Positions 1 to 6,557 of a stretch of DNA of 13,723 nt are shown piece after piece. Source of the DNA: BS750m-G62 sp964577175 (lineage in GTDB: Bacteria > Planctomycetota > Phycisphaerae > FEN-1346); assembly GCA_964577175.1 (NCBI GenBank), contig CAZNYC010000112.1:1-13723 (forward strand), in the 5' to 3' direction. Positions within the stretch are counted from its first letter, which is position 1, and every line of letters begins with the position of its first letter. Below the pieces are notes generated by a model that worked only from the letters and a program-made list of their open reading frames with translations, did no database searches and was not told the DNA's origin. Made by a program: the position numbers and the translations under genes.

Positions 1-1
1 C

Positions 2-79
2 ACGATGATTCCCGAACCGGCGACGCTGGCGCTCCTCGGCCTCGGCCTGGGCGCGATGCTCGTGCGCCGGCGGAAATAG
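2..79 (+). CDS. PEP-CTERM sorting-domain protein, C-terminal fragment
   Basis: Only the last 25 codons of this gene are in the window; it enters from the left edge in frame 2 and stops at 77-79. The tail reads IPEPATLALLGLGLGAML then VRRRK and stop. That is the PEP-CTERM signature: a Pro-Glu-Pro motif, a hydrophobic transmembrane segment of about 14 residues and a terminal Arg/Lys cluster. In the known system this tail is recognised by an exosortase, which cleaves and anchors or releases the exported protein at the cell surface, usually together with exopolysaccharide. The function of the missing body cannot be told. The gene is closed by the terminator at 101-133, so it is transcriptionally separate from the sulfatase downstream. 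Confidence 0.85.
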   Translation, partial: TMIPEPATLALLGLGLGAMLVRRRK

Positions 80-100
80 CCGGACCCCTTGCCCAACCAG

Positions 101-133
101 GCGGGAGCGCAGCCGCGCTCCCGCCTTTCGTTT
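101..133 (+). terminator. Rho-independent terminator of the PEP-CTERM gene
   Basis: A perfect 10-bp inverted repeat, GCGGGAGCGC (101-110) and GCGCTCCCGC (115-124), encloses a 4-nt AGCC loop and is followed by a T-rich run (CTTTCGTTT, 125-133). It begins 21 bases after the PEP-CTERM stop codon. The T-tract is interrupted by C and G, as is common in GC-rich genomes. Confidence 0.8.
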
Positions 134-305
134 GCGCTGCGGCGGGGCGGCCCGGGAGGGCCACCGCGCCCGAATGCGCCTTTCCTTTTGCGCCGCCGCG
201 ACGCCCACTTTCCCGGCAAACCCTCGACACCGCCCGCCCCGTGGCGTAGTTTAAGAGGCGATGGGTGGCCTGACGCCCGGCCATGAGCGAAGCCGGTGGG
301 CGGTT
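134..305. other. Intergenic region without a recognisable gene
   Basis: Together with the terminator before it and the hairpin repeat after it, this forms the 350-base gap between the PEP-CTERM gene and the first sulfatase. I see no convincing coding sequence: the open frames here have no family resemblance and run into the repeat. A promoter for the sulfatase is expected here or within the repeat, but no box can be assigned with confidence. Confidence 0.5.
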
Positions 306-401
306 GTGTGGCCCGGCCGGCTTGCCCGGCCGGGAAGGCGCATCGACCCGGTTGGACAAGCCAACCGGGCCACACACGGATTGCAGGTAATCCGTGGCAC
401 C
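306..401. repeat. Compound nested-hairpin repeat (complete B-type plus right half of A-type)
   Basis: A closing stem GTGTGG (306-311) / CCACAC (370-375) directly abuts two 9-bp hairpins. The first is CCCGGCCGG (312-320), loop CTTGC, CCGGCCGGG (326-334). The second is CCCGGTTGG (347-355), loop ACAAG, CCAACCGGG (361-369). A third hairpin follows at once: CACGGATT (375-382), loop GCAGGT, AATCCGTG (389-396), then GCACC. That is the right half of the other (A) form seen at 2996, 6465 and 12638. The element ends 17 bases before the ribosome binding site of the sulfatase gene, so it will be in that gene's 5' leader if transcription starts upstream. Confidence 0.8.
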
Positions 402-418
402 CCGCGCGAGGCAGTACG

Positions 419-424
419 AAAGGA
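419..424 (+). promoter_or_regulatory. Ribosome binding site fixing the sulfatase start at 430
   Basis: AAAGGA lies 5 bases before ATG 430. The same AAAGGA-N5-ATG arrangement occurs before three other Tat-signal genes (4839, 6558, 10231), which supports these starts over longer upstream ones. Confidence 0.65.
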
Positions 425-429
425 TTCCT

Positions 430-2988
430 ATGAACCGCCGCCAGTTCCTGCAAGCCACGGCCGCGGGTGCGGCCGTCTCGATGGCCCCGCACCTCGCCCG
501 CCGCTCGGCCGCCGCCGAGCCGAAGGAGCGGCCGAACATCCTCTGGCTGAGCGCCGAGGACATGAGCCCCACCGTCGGCTGTTACGGCGACACGTATGCC
601 GACACGCCGCACCTCGACGCCTTCGCCGCCGAGGGCGTGCGGTACGACAACGCCTTCACGTACGCGCCGGTGTGCGCCCCGGCCCGCAGCGGCATCATCA
701 CGGGGATGTACCACACGACGCTCGGCACGTCCTGGATGCGGTGCAGCGGCACGCCGCCCGCCGAGGCCCGCTGCTTCCCCGAGTACCTCCGGGCGGCCGG
801 GTACTACTGCACGAACAACTCCAAGACCGACTACCAGTTCGCCCCGCCGCCCACCGCGTGGGACGAGTCGAGCGGGTCGGCCCACTACCGCAAACGGCCG
901 CGCAAGGACCAGCCGTTCTTCGCCGTCTTCAACTTCGGCGTCACGCACGAGTCGAGCACCCGCCGCTGGAAGGAGGGGCAGCAGGACCACGACCCCGCCA
1001 AGGCGCCCGTCCCGCCGTACTATCCGGACACGCCCGTCGTCCGGCAGAACATCGCGTGCTACTACGACAAAGTGTCGCAACTGGATGGCCAGATCGCCGA
1101 CCGCCTGAAGGAACTGGAGCAGGCGGGCCTCGCCGACGACACCATCGTCTTCTTCTGGGGCGACCACGGGTGGGGGCTGACGCGCGGCAAGCGGTGGGTG
1201 TACGATTCCGGCATGCGCGTGCCGCTCATGGTCCGCGTGCCGGAGAAGTGGCGCAAGTGGGCCGGCGCCGGCGACGCGGGGTCCGTCGCCCCCGGCACCG
1301 TGGAGACGGCGTTTGCGCGGTTCCTGGACTTCGCCCCCACGGTCCTCAGCCTGGCGGGCGTTGAGATTCCCGGCCACATGCAGGGCCGGGCCTTCCTCGG
1401 ACCGCAGAAAGGCAAGGAGCCGCCTTACGTCTACGCCGCCCGCGACCGCATGGACGAGACCATCGACTGCATCCGCGCCCTCCGCGACAAGAAGTACAAG
1501 TATATCCGCAACCTGATGCCGTGGCTGACGCGCGGCCAGGTCATCAACTACATGGACCAGACGCCCATCCTGAAGGAGATGCGGCGGCTCCACGCGGCGG
1601 GCCAGCTGAAACCCGGCCCGCAGATGCAGTTTTTCGAGCCCCGAAAACCCGCCCGCGAACTCTACGACATCACCCGCGATCCCCACGAGGTCCACAACCT
1701 CGCCGGCGACCCGGCCTACCGCCCGGTCGTCGAGCGGATGGAGACCGCGCTCTTCGCCAAGATGAAGGAGATCCTCGACGTCGGCCTTATCCCCGAATGC
1801 GAATTCGATGAAATGAAAGGCGGCGGCCGGACCGACCCGCCCGTCTTCACCGTGACCGGCGGCGGAAACGGAAAGCCGCAGACCGTCCGCCTGACGTGCG
1901 CCACGCCCGGCGCCTCCATCACCTACCAGGTCGCCGAGCAGGCCAAGGCCGGCGGCGGCACCGTCCTCCTGCCCGCCGCCAAGGCGCGCATCCACGGCAA
2001 GGGCGCCAAGAAGAGCGGCGACCACATCAGCAACTGGCGCGGGAAGGACACGTACGTGACCTGGAAGGCGAAGGTGCCGGCCGCCGGCCGGCTGCCCGTC
2101 TGGATCGCCCAGGCCAACGCCGGTGCGGGCGGGTCCGAATACGAACTCGCCGTCGGCGACTCCAAACTCACCGGCCGCATCCACCACACGAGCGACTGGG
2201 AGGACTGGAAGTGGGTCCGCGTGGGCGAGGTCACGCTCCCCAGGCCCGGCACCGTCGAGGTCCGCCTCACGCCCACGAAGCAGGTCCAGGGCCGACTGGG
2301 GAACGTCCGGGCCGTCGCCGTCGGCGGCAAGGAGCCGCCCGCCCCGAGCGCGGCCGCTCGCTGGCTCCTCTACCACGAGCCGATTGAGGTGGCCCCGCAC
2401 GAGCGGGTCCGCGCCAGGGCCGCACGCCTCGGCTACGCGGACAGCGGGACGGCCGGGTTCGCCTACGGCGACGCGGGCTCCCCGCCCGCCAGGGAAAAGC
2501 CGGATGAGACGCCGTGGCGAAAGGAAATCCGCCAGAGCGGCATGATCGACCGCATCCTCGCCCTCAAGGCGTACGACGGCCGGTGGAAGGAGGGCGAGAG
2601 GGCGTACCTGAAGGCCCTGGCCGACCCCGCCGGGCCCGTCCGCTACTGGGCCGTCGTGGGGCTGCATCAGGCGCACGCGGACGGCCCGGCGCCGCGCGCG
2701 GTCATGGACAAGGTCCGGGCGCTGCTGAAGGACGAGGCGCCGTCGGTGCCTGTCGCCGCCGCCCACGCCCTGGTGGACTGGGGCGCGACGGAGCCGGGCC
2801 TGGCGCGCCTGGTCGAGGCGCTGAAGGCGCCCGGCGACAAGACCCGCCTGCTGGCGGCCCACGTGCTGGAAGTGCTCGGCCCGAAGGCCAAACCCGCCGC
2901 CGCCGAAATCGAACAGGCCGCCAAGGGCCAGGGCGGCTACCCCGGCCGCCTCCTCCCGCGCGTCGTCGAGGCGCTGAAGAAGGCGTAG
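430..2988 (+). CDS. Tat-exported heparan N-sulfatase-like sulfatase with nested carbohydrate-binding-like module and HEAT repeats
   Basis: Predicted 852-residue exported formylglycine sulfatase, closest in style to the N-sulfoglucosamine sulfohydrolase (S1_8-like) group; its likely job is removing sulfate from a glycan. The start at 430 gives a Tat signal (MNRRQFL, then a hydrophobic stretch to about residue 29) and has a good ribosome site. The sulfatase domain spans about 34-460. It holds the C-A-P-A-R motif whose Cys82 would become formylglycine, metal ligands Glu43-Asp44 in place of the usual Asp-Asp, Lys132 and Asp245-His246-Gly247. Residues about 487-500 and 643-680 look like the two halves of a chitobiase C-terminal/FN3-like domain, split by a module (about 511-633) resembling the carbohydrate-binding modules of planctomycete glycan enzymes. 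Residues about 704-852 are helical HEAT-type repeats. The exact substrate is not determinable from sequence alone. Confidence 0.9.
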   Translation: MNRRQFLQATAAGAAVSMAPHLARRSAAAEPKERPNILWLSAEDMSPTVGCYGDTYADTPHLDAFAAEGVRYDNAFTYAPVCAPARSGIITGMYHTTLGTSWMRCSGTPPAEARCFPEYLRAAGYYCTNNSKTDYQFAPPPTAWDESSGSAHYRKRPRKDQPFFAVFNFGVTHESSTRRWKEGQQDHDPAKAPVPPYYPDTPVVRQNIACYYDKVSQLDGQIADRLKELEQAGLADDTIVFFWGDHGWGLTRGKRWVYDSGMRVPLMVRVPEKWRKWAGAGDAGSVAPGTVETAFARFLDFAPTVLSLAGVEIPGHMQGRAFLGPQKGKEPPYVYAARDRMDETIDCIRALRDKKYKYIRNLMPWLTRGQVINYMDQTPILKEMRRLHAAGQLKPGPQMQFFEPRKPARELYDITRDPHEVHNLAGDPAYRPVVERMETALFAKMKEILDVGLIPECEFDEMKGGGRTDPPVFTVTGGGNGKPQTVRLTCATPGASITYQVAEQAKAGGGTVLLPAAKARIHGKGAKKSGDHISNWRGKDTYVTWKAKVPAAGRLPVWIAQANAGAGGSEYELAVGDSKLTGRIHHTSDWEDWKWVRVGEVTLPRPGTVEVRLTPTKQVQGRLGNVRAVAVGGKEPPAPSAAARWLLYHEPIEVAPHERVRARAARLGYADSGTAGFAYGDAGSPPAREKPDETPWRKEIRQSGMIDRILALKAYDGRWKEGERAYLKALADPAGPVRYWAVVGLHQAHADGPAPRAVMDKVRALLKDEAPSVPVAAAHALVDWGATEPGLARLVEALKAPGDKTRLLAAHVLEVLGPKAKPAAAEIEQAAKGQGGYPGRLLPRVVEALKKA

Positions 2989-2995
2989 GCGTGCA

Positions 2996-3067
2996 GGTGC
3001 CACGGTTTGCTTGTCAAACCGTGCGCCGCGAGCGCAAAACACGGATTGGCAAGCAATCCGTGGCACC
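2996..3067. repeat. A-type nested-hairpin repeat, complete
   Basis: Closing stem GGTGC (2996-3000) / GCACC (3063-3067). Hairpin 1 is CACGGTTTG (3001-3009), loop CTTGT, CAAACCGTG (3015-3023). After a 16-nt spacer (3024-3039), hairpin 2 is CACGGATTG (3040-3048), loop GCAAG, CAATCCGTG (3054-3062). Hairpin 2 is nearly the reverse complement of hairpin 1, with a T-A pair exchanged for A-T. There is no T-tract, so it does not look like an ordinary terminator, although it lies between the convergent sulfatase and beta-helix genes. Confidence 0.85.
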
Positions 3068-3078
3068 CGGCTTCCGAT

Positions 3079-3172
3079 TGTCATTCCGACCGAGCCGTCG
3101 CCGGGCGACGGCGAGCGGAGGAATCTCGCCGTGACGTCGTTCATACGGCATAAGGGCGGCGGCCACGGCGAG
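3079..3172. repeat. C-type repeat (TGTCATTCCGA family), degenerate copy
   Basis: It begins TGTCATTCCGACCGAG (3079), has an internal palindrome GCCGTCGCC (3094-3102) / GGCGACGGC (3104-3112), then GAGCGGAGGAATCTCGCC. CTCGCCGTG (3125-3133) is answered by CACGGCGAG (3164-3172) 30 bases on. The same words recur at 10041 and 11582. The right-hand TGTCATTC end is missing here. The copy lies between convergent genes, so it cannot be in either gene's promoter. Confidence 0.6.
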
Positions 3173-3176
3173 TTCT

Positions 3177-3206
3177 CCCGGCCGGACAAGACCGGCCGGG
3201 CCACAC
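3177..3206. repeat. Right half of a B-type nested-hairpin repeat
   Basis: CCCGGCCGG (3177-3185), loop ACAAGA, CCGGCCGGG (3192-3200), followed by CCACAC (3201-3206), the right closing-stem sequence of the complete B copy at 306-375. No GTGTGG partner is seen on the left. It is the mirror of the half-element embedded at 12674-12703. No gene is seen between here and the stop of the beta-helix gene at 3248. Confidence 0.75.
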
Positions 3207-3247
3207 GCCACGTTTGCAGAGATGACAACGGGTGCCGCCGGCCATTC

Positions 3248-4534
3248 CTACTTCGCCTCGCCGCCCTCCCCCACCTGCCCCGCCGCCCACTCGACGAGCG
3301 GCCGGGCGGTCTTCCGCCACGCTTCGGCCTCGCCCTTCGCCGTGTGACCGAACGCCGCATACGTCTCGTCGGGCGGGCCGGGACTCGTGAGGTCCGCAAG
3401 GCCCGGGTCCCGTCCGTAGACGCCGCCCGTTTCCGGGGCCGGCAGGCGCGGCCGGCTGCGGCCGGCCGAGCCGTCCACCTCGTACCACAGGTTCTCGGCG
3501 AACGTGAACGTTTCGGGATGCGTGTCCGGTCCGATGTTGACGTGGCTCCGCACGTCGCCCTCGTGCCAGACGATGAGGTTGTGGGCGAAGGTGTTATTGC
3601 GACACCGCAGGTACCCGTGGGCCCGCTGCTCCTGGAGGATCCGCAGGACCCACCGCCGCGGCCGGACCACCGTGTTGTACAGGAACGCCGAGTCCTCCGT
3701 CCCGACGAACGAGACGGCTGCACTGGCCCCGAGGATGACGTTCCCGAGGGCCACGGAGCGGCGGTTCTCGTACTTGGCCTGGGGCGGGCGGAAGTACGGG
3801 ATACCCGTGGACCCGCCGAACTGGATCGCCCGGCCGCCGGCGTCCACGAGGCGGCACCGGCGGACGACGATCTCGCTCGACCCGCCCTTCGCCTGGATGC
3901 CGTGCGACGGCGTGCCGCTGCGGCCCTGGAGTCGGCAGTCGTGGATGAGGACGCGGTGGCATCCGACCATGTCGATACCGCTGCCCCCGCCGCCGCCCCA
4001 GCCGCGGACGGTGCATCGCTGGGCGAGCAGGTCGTCCACGCCGGAGAGTTTGATGCCGTCCTTGTTGCCATCGGGGCCCGTGCCCTCGACGACCAGGTCC
4101 CGCAGGACGAGGTGATGGGCGGGTGTGGCCCGCGACCCGCCGTCGTCGATGTTCAGCCCGTTATGGGGCGCGTTTCGAATGACGAGGTTTTCGAGCACGA
4201 GGTGCGCCGGCTCGGAGAACTGGACGCCGACGCCCTCGAACACGGCGGGCCGGTCGGCGTCGGCGCTGCGGACGACGACCGGCCGGCCGGGCGCGCCGCG
4301 GACCTTCGCCGCGTGCAGCCCCCGCTCGTACGTGCCGGGCGCGAGGTCGACGACCGTGCCGGGCCCGGCGCTGCGGAGTGCTTCGGACAGGGCGCCGACG
4401 GTATCGACGCGGACGGGCGCGGGGGGCTCCTCGGCCGCCTCTGTCTCCGTGGCTGCGACCGCGCCGGCTACCGGCGCCAGGACCGTCGCCGCCAAAACCG
4501 CCGTCACCCGCCCCGCCGCCGTGCAATGAATCAT
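3248..4534 (-). CDS. Secreted right-handed parallel beta-helix protein (possible polysaccharide lyase or binding protein)
   Basis: Predicted 428 residues. The start at 4534 gives a Sec signal peptide (MIHCTAAGR, then a hydrophobic core to about Ala27). An AAGGAG ribosome site lies 8 bases upstream; the longer frame to 4621 would bury the signal. Residues 59-90 (GTVVDLAPGTYE ... PGRPVVVRS) resemble the first rungs of PL6/chondroitinase-B-like and other PbH1 proteins. The middle (about 90-320) has repeated short strands with Asn, Val and Ile steps, such as LVLENLVIRNAPHNGLNI, typical of beta-helix coils. A conserved-looking block at about 331-351 (HVNIGPDTHPETF, FAENLWY) ends the helix. I cannot identify catalytic residues, so lyase activity is only a possibility. 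It points away from the sulfatase at 4839 and faces the first sulfatase, which supports a shared glycan role by context only. Confidence 0.85.
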   Translation of the reverse strand: MIHCTAAGRVTAVLAATVLAPVAGAVAATETEAAEEPPAPVRVDTVGALSEALRSAGPGTVVDLAPGTYERGLHAAKVRGAPGRPVVVRSADADRPAVFEGVGVQFSEPAHLVLENLVIRNAPHNGLNIDDGGSRATPAHHLVLRDLVVEGTGPDGNKDGIKLSGVDDLLAQRCTVRGWGGGGGSGIDMVGCHRVLIHDCRLQGRSGTPSHGIQAKGGSSEIVVRRCRLVDAGGRAIQFGGSTGIPYFRPPQAKYENRRSVALGNVILGASAAVSFVGTEDSAFLYNTVVRPRRWVLRILQEQRAHGYLRCRNNTFAHNLIVWHEGDVRSHVNIGPDTHPETFTFAENLWYEVDGSAGRSRPRLPAPETGGVYGRDPGLADLTSPGPPDETYAAFGHTAKGEAEAWRKTARPLVEWAAGQVGEGGEAK

Positions 4535-4542
4535 CGGACGTT

Positions 4543-4548
4543 CTCCTT
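4543..4548 (-). promoter_or_regulatory. Ribosome binding site of the beta-helix gene
   Basis: On the minus strand AAGGAG lies 8 bases before ATG at 4534. It is the strongest Shine-Dalgarno match in the window and decides the start in favour of a normal signal peptide. Confidence 0.7.
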
Positions 4549-4827
4549 CGCTGCTGCCAGCGTGGCTTGCGCGCGGCGGGCTGGGAGGGCCGCCCCGCGG
4601 AACACGCACCGTGCCGCCCATCCTAACACGGCGTGAGGCGGCGGGTCACGCCGGAATGTGGTTGGCGGAAGGGCGGCGGACGGGTATCGTGGCGGGGCGC
4701 CGTTCGAGTCCGCCGCGGAAGCGGCGGGTCATCGCCCTCCGCCATGGTCGGCGGCCACGCCGGACGCAGATGTCCGGCTGCTCCCGCAGCCGGCTCGAAC
4801 GGCGAACAGGCACGCGTCTGCAGCACG
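4549..4827. other. Divergent intergenic region with three unrelated hairpins
   Basis: This region between divergent starts at 4534 and 4839 should hold promoters for both genes, though none is recognisable. It lacks the A, B and C repeats found elsewhere. It does contain CGGCGTGA (4629-4636) / TCACGCCG (4646-4653), an 8-bp inverted repeat with a 9-nt gap that could be an operator or a hairpin. It also has CCGCCGC (4710-4716), loop GGAA, GCGGCGG (4721-4727), and two mutually exclusive hairpins: CCGGAC (4760-4765) / GTCCGG (4772-4777) or CCGGCTGC (4774-4781) / GCAGCCGG (4786-4793). The last pair overlaps by four bases, so only one can form at a time. Confidence 0.5.
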
Positions 4828-4833
4828 AAAGGA
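4828..4833 (+). promoter_or_regulatory. Ribosome binding site fixing the sulfatase start at 4839
   Basis: AAAGGA lies 5 bases before ATG 4839, the same spacing as at 419, 6547 and 10220. Confidence 0.65.
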
Positions 4834-4838
4834 CCGCC

Positions 4839-6437
4839 ATGAACCGTCGCAGGTTTCTCCGCACCGCGGGGCTGGGTCTTGCCGGGGCCGGTCTCGGGTC
4901 GCTGACCGGCTGCGCCCGCGCCGCCGCCGGCGCGAAACGCGGGGCAGGCGAGGACGGCGGGGCGGCGAAGCCCAACGTCCTCCTCATCATGGCCGACGAC
5001 ATCGGGTACGCCGACATCGGGTGCTACGGGGCGGAGATCGAGACGCCCACCCTCGACGGCCTCGCCCGCCGGGGCATCCGGTTCACCCGGTTTTACAACA
5101 TGGCCAAGTGCAACCCCACCCGGTCCACGCTGCTGACGGGCCTGTACTTCCGCAAGCGGCACTCCGACAACGCCCGTTCGCTCGGCTCCCTGATGCGCGG
5201 CGCCGGCTACTACGCCGCCACCAGCGGCAAGGAACACTTCGACGGGTGGGTTCCCCAACGCTGTTACGCCACCGAATCGTTCGACGACGCGTTCACGTTC
5301 CGGGCGTGCACGCAGTACTTCATCCCGCCGGGGTGGGACTTCACCCGCCCGTTCAAACTCAACGGCAAGGTGCTCCGGCCCGAGGCGATCCCCGTTTCGC
5401 GCAAGCCGTTCTACAAGACCGACGTCATCACCGACTACGCCCTGCGGTTCCTGGAGAAGGCCGAGGCCGCCCACAAACCGTTCTTCCTGTACCTGCCGTA
5501 CCACGTGGCCCATTACCCGCTCCAGGCGCGGCCGGAAGATATCGAGAAGTATCGCGGCCGATACCGCAAGGGGTGGGACGCCGTCCGGGCCGAGCGGTTC
5601 GCCCGCCAGAAGGCACTCGGCGTCCTGCCGCCGAACGCGAAACTCTCCGAGCCGGAGGACAACATCTACCCCCATCGCGGCGACGAGACGTGGTCGTCCT
5701 ATCGCCCGTGGGACGAGGTGCCGGAGGCCGAGAAGGACCGCCTGGACCTCGAGATGGCCGTCTTCGCCGCCATGATCGACCGGATGGACCGGAACATCGC
5801 GCGGGTGCTGGCGAAGATCGAGGCCATGGGCCGGGCGGAGAACACCCTCGTCCTCTTCCTCGTCGACAACGGCTCGTGCCCGTTCGACAACGGCGGCAAG
5901 CGGGATCCGGACGCCCCGCTCGGCAGCGCGGGCTCGTACGCGTTCCTCCGGCCGGCGTGGGCGTGCGTCGGCAACACGCCGTGGCGCTACTACAAGCAGT
6001 ACGGGCACGAGGGCGGCCCGCGCACGCCCTTCATCGCCCACTGGCCGGGCGTCATCGAGCCGGGCATCACCCACCAGGTGGGGCACGTGGCGGATATCCT
6101 GCCCACGCTGCTCGAGGCCGCCGGCGCACCCTATCCGGCGGAAGCGGACGGCAAGCCGACGCCGGCGCTCGACGGGTCGAGCCTGATGCCGGTCTTCCGC
6201 GGCGGCAAGCGGCCGGAGCCGGAGATGATCGTCTCCGGATGGAAGGACGACAAGCGGATGGTCCGCGTGGGCGACTGGAAGATCGTCCGCGTCAAGAACC
6301 GCCCGTGGGAACTCTATCACATGGCCGAGGACCCCAGCGAAACGAACAACCTCGCCGAGGCGCGGCCGGAGAAGGTCCGCGAGATCGTGCAGAAGTACGA
6401 GGCCTGGGTACAGGCGAACGCCGCCAGGCCGACGTGA
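4839..6437 (+). CDS. Tat-exported arylsulfatase-like sulfatase, probable lipoprotein
   Basis: Predicted 532-residue type I sulfatase, most like the S1_4-type arylsulfatases of planctomycetes. It begins MNRRRFLRTAG, a Tat motif, and the hydrophobic stretch ends in L-T-G-C (Cys25), a good lipobox, so it is probably a membrane-anchored lipoprotein. Metal-binding Asp53-Asp54 lies in the strand NVLLIMADDIGYADIGCYG. C-N-P-T-R-S at Cys91-Pro93-Arg95 is the formylglycine site. Lys131-Glu132-His133 stands where related proteins have Lys-Trp-His, and Asp343-Asn344 is the late metal pair (DNGSC rather than the usual DNGGC). The C-terminal part ends with the common ELYHMAEDPSETNNLAE block. The start at 4839 was chosen over an upstream frame because of the Tat signal and ribosome site. 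It is paralogous to the next gene, 120 bases downstream across a hairpin repeat. Substrate unknown. Confidence 0.92.
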   Translation: MNRRRFLRTAGLGLAGAGLGSLTGCARAAAGAKRGAGEDGGAAKPNVLLIMADDIGYADIGCYGAEIETPTLDGLARRGIRFTRFYNMAKCNPTRSTLLTGLYFRKRHSDNARSLGSLMRGAGYYAATSGKEHFDGWVPQRCYATESFDDAFTFRACTQYFIPPGWDFTRPFKLNGKVLRPEAIPVSRKPFYKTDVITDYALRFLEKAEAAHKPFFLYLPYHVAHYPLQARPEDIEKYRGRYRKGWDAVRAERFARQKALGVLPPNAKLSEPEDNIYPHRGDETWSSYRPWDEVPEAEKDRLDLEMAVFAAMIDRMDRNIARVLAKIEAMGRAENTLVLFLVDNGSCPFDNGGKRDPDAPLGSAGSYAFLRPAWACVGNTPWRYYKQYGHEGGPRTPFIAHWPGVIEPGITHQVGHVADILPTLLEAAGAPYPAEADGKPTPALDGSSLMPVFRGGKRPEPEMIVSGWKDDKRMVRVGDWKIVRVKNRPWELYHMAEDPSETNNLAEARPEKVREIVQKYEAWVQANAARPT

Positions 6438-6464
6438 GGGCCTGCCCGTCGCTTCGGGCACGGA

Positions 6465-6536
6465 GGTGCCACGGTTTGCTCGTCAAACCGTGTTCTCCGA
6501 ATGTCAGGCACGGATTGACAAGCAATCCGTGGCACC
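6465..6536. repeat. A-type nested-hairpin repeat, complete
   Basis: Closing stem GGTGC (6465-6469) / GCACC (6532-6536). Hairpin 1 is CACGGTTTG (6470-6478), loop CTCGT, CAAACCGTG (6484-6492). A 16-nt spacer follows (6493-6508), unrelated in sequence to the spacer at 3024 but of the same length. Hairpin 2 is CACGGATTG (6509-6517), loop ACAAG, CAATCCGTG (6523-6531). The right end runs through CGCGCAGTA into the ribosome site of the next sulfatase 11 bases on. A smaller hairpin, TGCCCG (6443-6448) / CGGGCA (6455-6460), lies just after the previous stop. Confidence 0.85.
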
Positions 6537-6546
6537 GCGCAGTATG

Positions 6547-6552
6547 AAAGGA
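6547..6552 (+). promoter_or_regulatory. Ribosome binding site of the third sulfatase
   Basis: AAAGGA lies 5 bases before ATG 6558. It starts only 11 bases after the closing stem of the hairpin repeat, so folding of the repeat could affect access of ribosomes if the gap is transcribed. Confidence 0.65.
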
Positions 6553-6557
6553 TCGCC

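Noticed and set aside
394..429. Upstream GTG start for the first sulfatase
   Set aside because: It would translate part of the hairpin repeat and bury the Tat signal; ATG 430 has AAAGGA at 5 bases.
2996..3067. A-type repeats as Rho-independent terminators
   Set aside because: None is followed by a T-tract, several lie just before ribosome sites of same-strand genes, and one is inside a coding sequence.
3011..4636. Plus-strand open frame of 541 codons opposite the beta-helix gene
   Set aside because: It starts inside a hairpin repeat and its product lacks any recognisable pattern; the minus strand has a ribosome site, a signal peptide and beta-helix repeats.
4623..6461. Minus-strand open frame of 612 codons opposite the second sulfatase
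   Set aside because: High GC leaves long stop-free antisense frames. Its translation has no domain pattern, while the plus strand has complete sulfatase motifs. The same applies to 8318-10048, 10045-11514 and 6702-8066 on the minus strand.
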